From positions 2,666,001 through 2,730,000 of the forward strand of contig NZ_CP011503.1 in NCBI RefSeq assembly GCF_001028665.1: 64,000 bases of DNA, given 5' to 3'. Below the pieces are notes generated by a model, which was given only the letters and a program-made list of their open reading frames with translations, had not been told where the DNA came from and made no database searches. Made by a program: the position numbers and the translations under genes. Origin of the DNA: Burkholderia pyrrocinia (GTDB lineage: Bacteria; Pseudomonadota; Gammaproteobacteria; Burkholderiales; Burkholderiaceae). Position 1 is the stretch's first letter, and each line of letters starts with the position of its first letter. Of this stretch, positions 48,620 through 58,500 are shown piece by piece.

Positions 48620-50437
48620 TCACTCCACCGTCACCGATTTCGCCAGGTTCCTCGGCTTGTCGATATCCGCGCCGCGCAAACACGCGGCGTGATACGCAAG
48701 CAACTGCAACGGCACCACATGCAGGATCGGCGACAACAGTCCGTAGTAATCCGGCATCCGCAGCACCGACACGCCTTCGCTGTTGTCGATCCGCGTATCG
48801 GCATCGGCGAACACGTAAAGCTGGCCGCCGCGCGCCCTGACTTCCTGCATGTTCGACTTCAGTTTTTCGAGCAGCGCATCGTTCGGCGCGATCGTCGCGA
48901 CGGGCATCGTGTGGGTCACGAGCGCCAGCGGACCGTGCTTCAGCTCGCCCGCGGGATACGCTTCCGCGTGGATATACGAAATCTCCTTCAGCTTCAGCGC
49001 GCCTTCGAGCGCGATCGGGTAATGCAGCCCGCGCCCGAGAAACAGCGCATTTTCGTGTTGCGCAAATTCCGCCGCCCAGCGCTCGATCTGCGGCTCCAGC
49101 CCGAGCACGTCGTCGAGCGCGCCGGGCAGCCGTCGCAACTGCGTCGTATAGCGCGCGAGCTGCGCGTCGTCGACGTAGCCGCGCAACCGCCCGAGCGTCA
49201 CGGCAAGGATGAACAGCGCGACGAGCTGCGTCGTGAACGCCTTGGTCGACGCGACGCCGATTTCGGGACCGGCCCGCGTCAGGAACCGCAGGCTGGTCTG
49301 ACGCATCATCGCGCTGGTCGGCACGTTGCAGATCGCCAGCGTGTCGATATGGCCGAGCGCCTGCGCGTACTTGAGCGCGGCGAGCGTATCGGCGGTCTCG
49401 CCGGATTGCGACACGCTCACCACCAGCGTGTTCGGCGTGGGGAGCGCGTCGCTGTAACGGTACTCGCTCGCGATCTCGACCTGCGCCGGCACGCGTGCGA
49501 TCGTTTCGAGCCAGCGGCGCGCGGTCAGTCCGGAATAATGACTCGTGCCGCACGCGAGAATCAGCACGTTGTCGATCTGCTCGAACGCCCGCGCGGCGTC
49601 CGGGCCGAATATCGCCGGATCGAACAGCCCTGCATCGGGGATGGTCGCGGCCACGGCCTGCGGTTGCTCGAAAATCTCCTTCTGCATGAAGTGCCGGTAT
49701 GGCCCGAGTTCGACCACGCCCTGCGCGGAGGAAACGGTCTGGACCGCGCGCTCGACCGGTGCGCCGAAACGATCTAGCACGCGCACGCCGCCCGGCGTCA
49801 ACTCGACGATGTCGCCTTCCTCGAGAAAGATGAAGCGGTCGGTGATGCCGGCGAGCGCGAGCGCGTCGGACGCGAGAAAGCATTCGCCGTCCTTCACGCC
49901 GACAACGAGCGGTGAGCCGACCCGCGCGCCGATCAGCCGCTGCGGCTCGTGTTTGCTGAACACCGCGATCGCGTAGGCGCCGTGAAGCTGCGACGTCGCA
50001 TCGCGCACGGCGGCGAGCAGATCGCCGCGATACTTGCTGTGGATCAGGTGGGCGACGACTTCGGTGTCGGTCTGTCCATCGAACTCGTAGTGCTCGTCAG
50101 AAAGTTGTTTGCGCAACGTTTCGTGGTTCTCGATGATGCCGTTGTGCACGAGGGCGATTTCATCGCGCGAGAAGATCGGATGCGCGTTGCAGGTTGCAGG
50201 CGCACCATGCGTTGCCCAGCGAGTATGCGCGATGCCGGTGCTGCCGGTCAGGCCGGCGCTGCGCACATGTGCGTCGAGATCGGCGACGCGCGACACGCTG
50301 CGCTCGCGGCGCGCCTGGCCGTTGACGACCGTTGCGACGCCGCATGAATCGTAGCCGCGATATTCGAGGCGGCGCAAACCTTCAATCAGAATCGGGACGA
50401 TGTCCCGTTGCGCGACCGCGCCGACGATGCCACACAT
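48620..50437 (-). CDS. glmS: glutamine-fructose-6-phosphate aminotransferase (GlmS)
   Basis: A 605-residue enzyme that makes glucosamine-6-phosphate from fructose-6-phosphate and glutamine, the entry to UDP-GlcNAc. The N-terminal glutaminase has the nucleophile Cys2 ([12 protein letters not shown]) with RWATHGAP and HNGIIENHE. Two SIS isomerase domains follow ([30 protein letters not shown]), ending in the standard [12 protein letters not shown]. Start fixed by GGAAGGAGA. It is the last gene of the polysaccharide run on this strand, so it is probably a paralogue feeding that pathway. The 3' end of glmS is also the TnsD recognition region of Tn7-type elements; no Tn7 end is seen in the 62 bp beyond. 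Confidence 0.95.
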   Translation of the reverse strand: MCGIVGAVAQRDIVPILIEGLRRLEYRGYDSCGVATVVNGQARRERSVSRVADLDAHVRSAGLTGSTGIAHTRWATHGAPATCNAHPIFSRDEIALVHNGIIENHETLRKQLSDEHYEFDGQTDTEVVAHLIHSKYRGDLLAAVRDATSQLHGAYAIAVFSKHEPQRLIGARVGSPLVVGVKDGECFLASDALALAGITDRFIFLEEGDIVELTPGGVRVLDRFGAPVERAVQTVSSAQGVVELGPYRHFMQKEIFEQPQAVAATIPDAGLFDPAIFGPDAARAFEQIDNVLILACGTSHYSGLTARRWLETIARVPAQVEIASEYRYSDALPTPNTLVVSVSQSGETADTLAALKYAQALGHIDTLAICNVPTSAMMRQTSLRFLTRAGPEIGVASTKAFTTQLVALFILAVTLGRLRGYVDDAQLARYTTQLRRLPGALDDVLGLEPQIERWAAEFAQHENALFLGRGLHYPIALEGALKLKEISYIHAEAYPAGELKHGPLALVTHTMPVATIAPNDALLEKLKSNMQEVRARGGQLYVFADADTRIDNSEGVSVLRMPDYYGLLSPILHVVPLQLLAYHAACLRGADIDKPRNLAKSVTVE

Positions 50438-50486
50438 GACACGTCTCCTTCCCGGTGACTCATCCCGGACCGCGCGCACGCTTGCG

Positions 50487-51575
50487 TCAGCGCGACGCGG
50501 TCTCCGTTGCCGCCGCCGTCGTGAATCCGCATTGCGCGGGCGCGACGGGGTCGGCCATCCGGCTCTCGAATGCCAGATAAAGCGACTCCTCCAGTACGTT
50601 CCAGTGCGCGCCGTGCCGGTACGGGCCCGAGCGCGCATGCCAGCATGCAACGGTGCTCCAGTCGTTCATCTTGAACGCGACCAGCGCGATCAAGCCCCAT
50701 GGATAATCGCTTCCGGCGAGTTGCAGCCAGGTCTTGCCGTACTTCTGCATCCACTGCGCATAGATCGTCGCATTGGATTGCTCGGGTACCTGAATGCCGG
50801 ACAGCAGTGGGAAAATCTGCGCGACCTTCGCCGGATAAAAGGTCGTATCGCTGATCCGCTGCGTGCTGGCGCGAAAGCCGGTTTGCGTGCCGCGCCAGAA
50901 CACCTTCAGGATCGCCGACGCGAGCCGGTCGGCGCGCTGGCTCCACGGGGCCGCACGCGTTTGGTCGGCGTGCCGGACGTAATACGCCGCGAGCGCCTGG
51001 AACGCGCTGTGCACCTCGACGTTGTCCATCAGCAGCGCGACGTGCAGCGTCGACGAGATCTGATAGACGCCGGAGGGCTTGCCGAGCAGGGTGTCCAGAT
51101 GCGCGCCCGCGCGGTTCAGGCTGAGTTCCCACGCAGCGGGCAGTCCGTCGGCCGGCGCGAAGCGGGCCAGCAGTTCGATCCAGGTCGCCATCATCGCGTC
51201 GTCGGCGTCGGCTTCGGCGCATGCGCTGTACTGGGCGTTCTTGAAGCAGTAGCGATCGAAACCGCCATCCGGACGCTGGCGCGGCAACAGCCACGCTATC
51301 CACGCAAGTGCCGCCTGATGGGCGTCGAGCCCGGCGTCGGAGGCGGCGAGCAGCGCCTTCGCCGCGAAATAAGGATCGATGCCGGCGCCGTTCAGTCGCA
51401 CGGTGATCGCGCCGTCGGGGCGTTGGTACAGCCCGTTGAGCTGGAGTTCGGCGGCGCTCGCGTGCAGCGCGAAGCCGCACGCGGCGACGCAGCAGACGAC
51501 GCACCACAGGCGGCACAGCCGGACGGCGGCCGGCACGCATGCGCGTGCGGCCGGGAAAAGCGCGGGCCGGTTCAT
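50487..51575 (-). CDS. secreted alpha-barrel protein of the polysaccharide locus
   Basis: A 362-residue exported protein: signal peptide with a long basic lead and the core [20 protein letters not shown], cleaved near residue 40. The mature part is helical with Trp-rich repeats ([57 protein letters not shown]), like (alpha/alpha)6-barrel glycosidases or lyases. GFDRYCF plus [10 protein letters not shown] recalls the GH8/cellulase D type, but catalytic residues cannot be fixed. Start chosen at MNRPALFP with CAGGAG. Between glmS and the deacetylase-like gene, so probably trims or edits the polymer in the periplasm. Confidence 0.7.
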   Translation of the reverse strand: MNRPALFPAARACVPAAVRLCRLWCVVCCVAACGFALHASAAELQLNGLYQRPDGAITVRLNGAGIDPYFAAKALLAASDAGLDAHQAALAWIAWLLPRQRPDGGFDRYCFKNAQYSACAEADADDAMMATWIELLARFAPADGLPAAWELSLNRAGAHLDTLLGKPSGVYQISSTLHVALLMDNVEVHSAFQALAAYYVRHADQTRAAPWSQRADRLASAILKVFWRGTQTGFRASTQRISDTTFYPAKVAQIFPLLSGIQVPEQSNATIYAQWMQKYGKTWLQLAGSDYPWGLIALVAFKMNDWSTVACWHARSGPYRHGAHWNVLEESLYLAFESRMADPVAPAQCGFTTAAATETASR

Positions 51576-51667
51576 GATCGGGGGCTCCTGCGCGGTGGTC
51601 CTGCGCAATTTCCGCCGCGCGCGGCGTTGGCCGCGTCGCGCGCCGGCGAGTGTGTCGACGTTACGGC

Positions 51668-53815
51668 TCAGTGCACCTTGGCGCTGGTGAACTTGAGGCT
51701 GGTGCCGTTGTTCGCGATCACGAGCCAGTTCGTCGAGTCGGTGGCGACGACGCTGGCGCTGCCTTGCGTGACGACCGGTTGCGCGTAGGCAGCCTTCGGC
51801 AGCAGCCAGGTCATGTTCGTCAGGCTGGTCGGGTGGCTGGCCGCGAATGCCCAGCCGCTACCCGTGTCGGTAGCCGACCACGTGACGTTCAGGCGCGCCC
51901 TGTCGAAGACCGTGATGTCGCTCATCGTGTACCACTTGAACTGGCCGAGCGTTTTCAGCGTATTGGCTTGCGAGAAGATTGCGTTGAGTGTCGACGTATA
52001 GGACGACGCGCCGAGCGGGTGCGCGTAGATCAGCCGGCTCGTGCGGTTCGCGACGACGAAGTTCATCAGGGCTGCGTACCAGTTGTTGACGTCGCTCGTC
52101 GGCACCGCATACTGCTGGAACTCCTCGAACGTCGCGTACTTGCCGAACGGCATCACGGGGTAGGCCCACAGACCGGGGTTCAGCAGCGCGCCGTTGCGGT
52201 ATGCGCGGGTCGGCGCCGAGCCGGTGTGGCCGGTGAAGTAGTACCCGTTGAAGCCGTTGCTTTCGAGCCAGTTCACCGACCACGTCGGCGTGTTGCCTTC
52301 CGGCGCGGCGTATTCGACGTCCGGCTGGCCGGTCGCGGCCATGACGGCCTGGTGGTTCAGCACCAGGTATTGCTGGAACGTGCTTTGATTCGTTTCGCTG
52401 GCATTCGCACCCCAGTAATCGTGAATCCAGCCGCCGTGGCTGCCGACGCGATGGCCCTTGCTCACGAAATACCTGACGAGACTCTGCGCGGTGGGGTTGT
52501 TGGCGAGGTTGATGCCGTTGCCGTCGCCGAAGGTCGCTTCATCAGGGCCGGCCGTGATCACGAGCGAGAACGGCCCGTTGTTCCAGACGCCGAGGTTCTT
52601 CAGGGTCTGCGCCGGCTGGATCTGGTCGCCCGCGCAGAAGTGCCAGTTGAACACCAGCCCGGCCATTGCCTTCGGCAGCGCCGACAGCGACGGCAGGTTC
52701 AGCATCTGGGTGCCGAAATAATGCAGGTAGCCGTGGATCAGCATGCCGTCGGTCTGGCCGTCGAGGTACGCGAGCGGCAGGTTGACGAACAGGACGCCGC
52801 CGTTGCCGTACGTGTTGTAGCCGGACACCAGCCCGAAATTGGGCGAGGTCAGGATCGTCGTGCCGGTATACGTGCCTTGCGTGACGAAGCTCGGATAGGT
52901 CAGAAAGCCGTACACGTAGCCGGAGATGCCTTCAAGCGTGTCGGTGGTCGTCAGCGAGGTGGCGGCGAGTGTCTTGGACACCGTGCTGGTCGCAGTGCTC
53001 ACGACCGAACCGGCGACATAGGTGCCGGTCTTCACCAGCTTGCCGACTGCGGTGCCGGTCAGTTTCGGGGCCGTCTGGTTCAGCACGCCGCTGCCTGCGG
53101 GCGCGGTGCCGTACTGGAACCATGCGCCGTGGTTGTAGTTGGCGAGGCCGCCCGGGTTTGACGGGCTGGCAGACAGATAGAGCGCGGTGCCGGACGTCTG
53201 CTTCGACGAATTCGTCGCCGGGCTGGTCGTGCTGGCCGCGGCCATGGGGCCGGCGGTCGTCGTGGCCGGCGAGGTCGTGGTCCACGTCATCGACTTGCCG
53301 GGAGGCACCTGGAGCGTGCGCAGCCAGCTGCTCATGCCGGTTACGTTCCCGAGGCCGATCATGTTGCCGCCATATTGATCGTACAACACGTAATCCACAC
53401 CCACCATGCTGCTGAAGCGCGATTTCGGGCTCACATAGAAGCCGGCCGAATTCAGCACGCCGAAATCGTAGACGAGCATCACCTTGCCGCCGTTCAGCGC
53501 GTAGTTCTGGATCGCCGTCACGAGCGTGTCGTCGGCTGTCGTATGCACCTGGTCCGGCAGGATCAGGCCGGGATACTGCGACAGCGACGCGCCGGCCGCC
53601 ATGAACTGGCTGTCGGTCATCACCGTGATCTGCAGCCCTTCCTCCTGCGCGGTGTCGAGCCATGCGGACACGCGCGGATCGGGCAGCGTCAGCGTGTTCG
53701 GCACCAGCAGGAGGAGCTGGTTGCTGGCAGCCTGAGCACCGCCTGGACTGAACGCGAAGGCGAGCGCGAACAACGCGAACAGGATCCGCAAGAACTTGCC
53801 TGACTTTGCCAACAT
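51668..53815 (-). CDS. secreted polysaccharide deacetylase-like protein
   Basis: A 715-residue exported protein: signal MLAKSGKFLRILFALFALAF, cleavage at GAQA-AS. The first 250 residues look like a Rossmann/glutamine-amidotransferase-like fold (LLLLVPNTLTLPDPRVSAWL, GKVMLVYDFGV). A Thr/Ser-rich stretch follows. Residues about 415-640 resemble a NodB-type deacetylase: Asp425 in TAGPDEATFGDG, then His460 and His465 in GSHGGWIHDYW, an H-x4-H in place of the usual H-x3-H. The C-terminus (about 90 residues) is a beta-domain. It may deacetylate GlcNAc or ManNAc units during export. Start by signal peptide and GAGGAG. 92 nt upstream of the alpha-barrel gene. Confidence 0.72.
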   Translation of the reverse strand: MLAKSGKFLRILFALFALAFAFSPGGAQAASNQLLLLVPNTLTLPDPRVSAWLDTAQEEGLQITVMTDSQFMAAGASLSQYPGLILPDQVHTTADDTLVTAIQNYALNGGKVMLVYDFGVLNSAGFYVSPKSRFSSMVGVDYVLYDQYGGNMIGLGNVTGMSSWLRTLQVPPGKSMTWTTTSPATTTAGPMAAASTTSPATNSSKQTSGTALYLSASPSNPGGLANYNHGAWFQYGTAPAGSGVLNQTAPKLTGTAVGKLVKTGTYVAGSVVSTATSTVSKTLAATSLTTTDTLEGISGYVYGFLTYPSFVTQGTYTGTTILTSPNFGLVSGYNTYGNGGVLFVNLPLAYLDGQTDGMLIHGYLHYFGTQMLNLPSLSALPKAMAGLVFNWHFCAGDQIQPAQTLKNLGVWNNGPFSLVITAGPDEATFGDGNGINLANNPTAQSLVRYFVSKGHRVGSHGGWIHDYWGANASETNQSTFQQYLVLNHQAVMAATGQPDVEYAAPEGNTPTWSVNWLESNGFNGYYFTGHTGSAPTRAYRNGALLNPGLWAYPVMPFGKYATFEEFQQYAVPTSDVNNWYAALMNFVVANRTSRLIYAHPLGASSYTSTLNAIFSQANTLKTLGQFKWYTMSDITVFDRARLNVTWSATDTGSGWAFAASHPTSLTNMTWLLPKAAYAQPVVTQGSASVVATDSTNWLVIANNGTSLKFTSAKVH

Positions 53816-54151
53816 GATGTGCTCCTCGCTAAAGGAATGGGGGGCGCTCGGCAGCCACGCTGCGCGTGCCGCCAGGTCGACCAATCCTGCCCCGTAGGTG
53901 TGTGCGGCTGTCCGGTTCGTCGGGCATCGAGCGGTGTTTTTCGACGACAGCGGGACCCACGCAAATGCGTCGGTGCAATGTGCTGTGTTTGCCGATGAGG
54001 GGACTCGATGCGACGCATTGAAAGAAGCGAACAACGTGCCATTCGCTTCGGAGGCCCGGTCCCGCTGGCTTCTTGCGATGCGGGCCGGGCGGCACGGCAA
54101 AAAACGCAACAGAATCGTTTCATCGCTGATACGGCGCGTTTGCACGCGAAA
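53816..54151. other. intergenic, no gene supported
   Basis: 336 bp between two leftward genes of the polysaccharide locus. Short frames on both strands lack start context. It may hold an internal promoter for the deacetylase, alpha-barrel and glmS genes. Confidence 0.4.
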
Positions 54152-54922
54152 TCAGCAGACAGAATCGCGGTCGCGCGTCAGCGCGCCGGGCCAGCTCGCG
54201 CAGTAGGTGTAGAGCGTGACCAGCAGGCCGATCAGCAGCGGCCCGCCGAGCACGAAATAGCAGAACGGCAGGAACAGCAGCGAACCGTGATGGATGATGA
54301 CTGCGTGCAGCAGCATCACGAACGGCAACGCGAACACGAAGTAGCCGAGCACCAGTACCGATGCGAGGGTCTTTTGCAGCAGCGTGAAATCGAGCGGGTA
54401 GTAAAGCGCGGCCATCACCAGGGGAATCAACACGATTGCCGCGCCGTGCAGCACGAACATGTCGCGCAGATGAAGCAGCGGGACATACGGGAACGCGTCC
54501 GGCGCGAGCCAGAAGTACGCGCAGATCAACAACTGGGTCATGCTCGCGATACGTAACAGATATGCAACGGGCAGCCAGTTCGTACGTCGTACGAATGAAG
54601 TGGCGAACCCGATCGCACAAAGCGTGGCCGTGACGGCCAGCAGCGTGTCGCCCGGCATCCGCGCGGCGACGTCGATCGACAGCAGCGGTACGCGCGGCGC
54701 GTCGGGCGGGTAGCCGAGCACGATCACGTGGAGCGCCGGATCGATCTGATGCGCGCCCCAGGTCATCACCGCGCGCCAGTAGCGCCAGGCCAGCGGCAAG
54801 CCGAGCCATAGCGATGCATACAGCGCGGGTGTCAGAACGGCGATCGACACCAGCCAGCGCTGCGGATGCGCATGGGTTCGCAGCGAACGGTCGACGGGAG
54901 GCCGGTCGGGATGCGTCTGCAT
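54152..54922 (-). CDS. polytopic inner-membrane protein of the polysaccharide locus
   Basis: A 256-residue protein with about six membrane spans (WLVSIAVLTPALYASLWLGL, LLAVTATLCAIGFATSF, MFVLHGAAIVLIPLVMAAL, LASVLVLGYFVFALPFVMLL, LFLPFCYFVLGGPLLIGLL). No known family. It lies 12 nt downstream of the barrel gene stop-start gap and in the same run as the GT2 synthase. It may help the synthase form its pore, or carry out a lipid or acyl transfer step; neither is shown by motif. Confidence 0.75.
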   Translation of the reverse strand: MQTHPDRPPVDRSLRTHAHPQRWLVSIAVLTPALYASLWLGLPLAWRYWRAVMTWGAHQIDPALHVIVLGYPPDAPRVPLLSIDVAARMPGDTLLAVTATLCAIGFATSFVRRTNWLPVAYLLRIASMTQLLICAYFWLAPDAFPYVPLLHLRDMFVLHGAAIVLIPLVMAALYYPLDFTLLQKTLASVLVLGYFVFALPFVMLLHAVIIHHGSLLFLPFCYFVLGGPLLIGLLVTLYTYCASWPGALTRDRDSVC

Positions 54923-54934
54923 GGCGCCCCCCGG

Positions 54935-55948
54935 CTACCAGCGATAGAACACGCTCAGCTCGCCGCCGATCCGTGAATAGTAGGGGTTATGGTAGTAGTC
55001 GAATTCGACTTGCGTCCCCCACTTGCGCGTGAACCAGTAGCGCCATTTCGCGGACATCTCGTGGCTGCGGAAGTCCGCGATCTGCGAGCCGGAGCCGGTG
55101 ACCTGGTACGCCTCGCGGCCGAACCCGCCGCGCAGCACGATCACGCTCTTGCCGACCTCGCCATAGGTGACGGCACCGTAGTAGGCGGGCGCCTTCACCG
55201 ATCCGGGCGAGTCGACCGTATAGTTCGTGCCCGCCTCGAAAATCCACTTCGGCAGCGCGTACCAGATCAGCCCGGCGTGATAGAGCTGATCGCGGTGGCC
55301 GCTGCGGTTCCATGCATAGCCTGCGCCTAGCGACACGATCAGCGAACGATTGGACAACAGCTTGCGATTGATCGACAGGTCGACGCGCGCGCTCGGCAGG
55401 ATCGTCCCGGAGGTGGTGCCGGCGAAACCGATGCCGCCGAACCAGTCGGGTCCCAGATCCTGCACATAGGTCAGTGCGCCGAGCTGCGTGTTCTCGCCGA
55501 AGCGGTGCAGTTGCGCCAGTTCGCCGAGCACGGTACGGCCGTTGTCCTGATAGACACCGCGCAGATGCACGCCGTACCAGTCGCCGTAGCCGTGCGTCAG
55601 GTGCGCGCTCGAAACGCCGAGCGACAGTTCGGTATGCGACGCTTGCGGCACCTGTACGTGTGTGACGACTGCGTCGGGCAGCGGCGGCCGGTTCGTGTCG
55701 TCCGGCGCGAATTCGGCGAGCGGCACGCCGTCCGGCAGCCCGTCTGCGCTCACGCGCACGAACGTGGATTCATCGCGCGGCCGCGGCGTGATGACGGTCG
55801 CGACGTCGGGCGACTGCACGGGTGGTGCCGCGTCGGCGTCATCCGGCTGCGCCGCCGGTACCGCGGTCGCGCCGAAGGCGACGCCGCACAGCACCGCGAG
55901 GGTGGCAACCGGCACGCGCGGGCCGCGATGGCAGGGGCGATCGGACAT
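54935..55948 (-). CDS. YaiO-type outer-membrane beta-barrel protein
   Basis: A 337-residue protein with a signal peptide (VPVATLAVLCGVAFGATAVP, cleavage near AAQ), a Pro/Asp-rich periplasmic linker, then from about residue 105 alternating amphipathic strands rich in Tyr, Trp and Gly (HTELSLGVSSAHLTHGYGDW, WIFEAGTNYTVDSPGS, GTQVEFDYYHNPYYS), ending in the aromatic FYRW expected of an outer-membrane barrel. The pattern matches the YaiO family. Likely an export channel for the polymer. The ATG at 55948 has AAGGAG. Confidence 0.82.
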   Translation of the reverse strand: MSDRPCHRGPRVPVATLAVLCGVAFGATAVPAAQPDDADAAPPVQSPDVATVITPRPRDESTFVRVSADGLPDGVPLAEFAPDDTNRPPLPDAVVTHVQVPQASHTELSLGVSSAHLTHGYGDWYGVHLRGVYQDNGRTVLGELAQLHRFGENTQLGALTYVQDLGPDWFGGIGFAGTTSGTILPSARVDLSINRKLLSNRSLIVSLGAGYAWNRSGHRDQLYHAGLIWYALPKWIFEAGTNYTVDSPGSVKAPAYYGAVTYGEVGKSVIVLRGGFGREAYQVTGSGSQIADFRSHEMSAKWRYWFTRKWGTQVEFDYYHNPYYSRIGGELSVFYRW

Positions 55949-55959
55949 GAAGGCGCTCC

Positions 55960-56955
55960 TTAACGGGATGCGTGGAACCAGCCGCTGCGCCAGGCGACGA
56001 GGTCGCCATGCACGCATGCATGACCGACGACCGAGACGTCGAGCGCGCACGCGCTGACAGGATGGCCGGCGACGCCGATGCGTCCGCCGGTCAGGCGCAG
56101 GAGTCCGCCGGCCGACACGACGCCGTCGATGCAACTCGCGTTGGCGAGCAGGACGTCGTCGCGCGCGAACACGGCGCCGTGCAGCAACGCGTGATGTTCG
56201 AGCTCGACGCGATGCGCCTTGACACTGCCGCGCAGCACGCAGCCTTCGCCGAGCACGAGCTTGCCTTCGACGACGAGGTTGCCTTGCACGACCGTGTCCG
56301 CGGGCAGGCGTACGTCGCAGTGCAACAGGTAGCGGCCATGCAGGAAGCGATGCGGCAGCGTCGCGAAGTGGCGGGTGAGCGAGACCGCGCGGCGCGGGGC
56401 AGCGGGCGCGTTGGCGGGCCGCGTGCCCGGTGCTGCACCGAACACGATCGGTTCGCCGTACAGGCACGCGAAGCCGCCGGCGCCATGCAGGTGCACCGCT
56501 TTACCGACCACGACGCCGCGCAGTACCGCTCCGTCGATGTCGATCCGCGGCGCGTGCGCGAGCGTGCCGATCGTCGCGCCAGCGCGAATGTCGATGCGTT
56601 TCCCGGCGAACGCGTACGCGGCGCGCGCGCCGCCGTCGAGCGTGATGGTGCGATCGGCGTAGAGCACGTCGTCGCGATGCTCGTCGCACGCGACGTGGAT
56701 CTCGTCGGCGTGCTGCACGGCCAACCCGAGCGCTTGCCACGGCGGCGCGGCGGACGGATCGGCCGGCGGCTCGCCGGCCACGTGTGCACGCAGCGCGTCG
56801 TGCCATCGCGCCGCGAGCAGCGCCTGATCGACGAACGGCCCGTCGCCGATCGGCAGCGCCGCCACGTCGCTGCGCCGGATCAGTTCATGCAGCATCGGCA
56901 GGAACGGCAGGCTGAGCACGCCGGCCACCGGCAGTATCACATTGAAGGTCGTCAT
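55960..56955 (-). CDS. beta-helix (bactofilin-like) protein
   Basis: A 331-residue protein with an N-terminal hydrophobic segment (FNVILPVAGVLSLPFLPML) and then repeated short strands typical of a parallel beta-helix (IDIRAGATIGTLAHAPRID, GAVLRGVVVGKAVHLHG, VVQGNLVVEGKLVLGEGC, VLRGSVKAHRVELEHHALLH). This resembles bactofilin or polymer-forming cytoskeletal proteins. It starts 3 nt after the synthase stop and probably organises the synthesis site at the membrane. No catalytic motif is seen. Confidence 0.72.
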   Translation of the reverse strand: MTTFNVILPVAGVLSLPFLPMLHELIRRSDVAALPIGDGPFVDQALLAARWHDALRAHVAGEPPADPSAAPPWQALGLAVQHADEIHVACDEHRDDVLYADRTITLDGGARAAYAFAGKRIDIRAGATIGTLAHAPRIDIDGAVLRGVVVGKAVHLHGAGGFACLYGEPIVFGAAPGTRPANAPAAPRRAVSLTRHFATLPHRFLHGRYLLHCDVRLPADTVVQGNLVVEGKLVLGEGCVLRGSVKAHRVELEHHALLHGAVFARDDVLLANASCIDGVVSAGGLLRLTGGRIGVAGHPVSACALDVSVVGHACVHGDLVAWRSGWFHASR

Positions 56956-56958
56956 CGT

Positions 56959-58500
56959 TCATCGCTCCGGTTTCAGTTGCCGGCGAAAGCGCTCGGTCTT
57001 GTCCCATTTCAGTTCGCGGCGCAATGCCGCGTCGAGCGCGAGCCCCCATAGCGCGGAGACCACCGCGGCAATCGTCACGCAAAAGCCGACGACGTTGACC
57101 GGCACGAGCCGCAGGCGCGTCGCGCGGCCGTCGAGCCGCGCGGCGACGACGATCTCGAAGAACACGCCGAAGTTGCCGAAGGTGCTGAACGAGAACAGCG
57201 CGAACAGCGAAACGAGCAGGCCGAGCGCGGTCGAGTTGAGCCCGTTGAACAGGTAGAGCGCGATCGCGGTGCCCCATGCAACCGCGAGGAGCGCGGGCAT
57301 CACGAACACGCCGAGCAGCAGCGCGCCGTCGAGCCGGCAGCGTCGAGAGATGAGCGGATTGCGCAGCACCGGCACCAGATAGCGCAGCAGCGTCTGGTTG
57401 TGTCCCTTCGCCCAGCGCGTGAGTTGACGTGCGCGCACGGCCCAGCGCTCCGGCACTTCCTCGTAACACTCGGCGTGATTCAGATAGACCGTGCGCCAGT
57501 CGCTCAGCAGCAGGCGGTAGGTCATGTCGGTGTCCTCGGCGAGCGTGTCGTCGCGCCAGCCTCCCACCGCGTCGAGCGCGCCCTTGCGGATGCCGCCGAC
57601 GGTGCCGCCGTACTGCGGCACCAGGTCGAGGTTGTTGCGGGCCTGCTGGTTGACCTGGTAGCCGCCCGCACGCTCGAGATCGAGCAGCCGGGCGAGCAGG
57701 TTGCTGTCCGCGTTCTGCGGGACGACGCGGCCCATCACCGCGCCGACTTCCGGATCGAAGAACGGCGCGACGAGTTCCTTCAGCAGCCCCGGGCGTGGCA
57801 GGTAGTCGGCGTCGAATACCACCATGATGTCGCCGCGAATGAAGTGCAGCGCATCCTTCAGTGCGGCCGCCTTGCCCGGCTTGCCGCTTTCGCGGTGAAA
57901 CGGCCGGATGAGATCGGGCGCGAGCGCCTGGACCTCGTCGATCAGTGCACGGGTGTTGTCGGTCGAGCGGTCGTTGACCGGGATGATCGTCAGCCGGTCA
58001 TGCGGATAGGTCGTCGCGAGCAGCGCCATCAGGCAATCGACGACGACGGCTTCCTCGTTGTGGGCCGCGACGAAGACGGTGAGCCGCGGCCAATCGCCGT
58101 GGGTAATCGTCCGATAGGGCGCGAACTGCGGCTTGAACAGGCGGTCGACGCTGAACATGTAGTGCCGCGACGCATAGACACACGTCAGCAGCGTGAACAG
58201 CCACAGGTACGCGACGCACGGGATCAGCAGGATGTCGGGGTCGAACGTGAGATCCGGTGTGCCGGCTGGCGGCGGTGCAAGCAGCGCGTCCGCATCGGGC
58301 GATGCCCGCTCCGCGATCGCGATCGGGGCGGTGTCGGCGTAGCGGACGGTGCGCGCCATCGCGCCCGCGGCGGCCATGCCGAGCTGCGTCGGCTCGGCGA
58401 CCGGCTGCGATGCGGTGTCGCGTACGGCCAGCGAGCAGACGAGCACGACCAGCAGCAGCATGCATTCGCCGCAGAGTGACACCGTCCGCGCCTTCTTCAT
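56959..58500 (-). CDS. membrane GT2 polysaccharide synthase (PgaC/BcsA/hyaluronan-synthase-like)
   Basis: A 513-residue processive family 2 glycosyltransferase. Two N-terminal spans flank a periplasmic loop. The GT-A core has VFVAAHNEEAVVVDCL, NDRSTDNT, DADYLPRPG (metal-binding DxD position), LAEDTDMTYR (catalytic base Asp) and the processive motif QLTRWAKG in place of QxxRW. At least three C-terminal spans follow (GALLLGVFVMPALLAVAWGT and on). It polymerises and moves the chain across the membrane; with wecB and glmS beside it, the sugar is probably GlcNAc or ManNAc. No PilZ domain is seen. First gene of the leftward run; start at MKKARTVS is preceded by a GGGGA-containing site, and longer upstream frames are not convincing. 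Confidence 0.87.
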   Translation of the reverse strand: MKKARTVSLCGECMLLLVVLVCSLAVRDTASQPVAEPTQLGMAAAGAMARTVRYADTAPIAIAERASPDADALLAPPPAGTPDLTFDPDILLIPCVAYLWLFTLLTCVYASRHYMFSVDRLFKPQFAPYRTITHGDWPRLTVFVAAHNEEAVVVDCLMALLATTYPHDRLTIIPVNDRSTDNTRALIDEVQALAPDLIRPFHRESGKPGKAAALKDALHFIRGDIMVVFDADYLPRPGLLKELVAPFFDPEVGAVMGRVVPQNADSNLLARLLDLERAGGYQVNQQARNNLDLVPQYGGTVGGIRKGALDAVGGWRDDTLAEDTDMTYRLLLSDWRTVYLNHAECYEEVPERWAVRARQLTRWAKGHNQTLLRYLVPVLRNPLISRRCRLDGALLLGVFVMPALLAVAWGTAIALYLFNGLNSTALGLLVSLFALFSFSTFGNFGVFFEIVVAARLDGRATRLRLVPVNVVGFCVTIAAVVSALWGLALDAALRRELKWDKTERFRRQLKPER

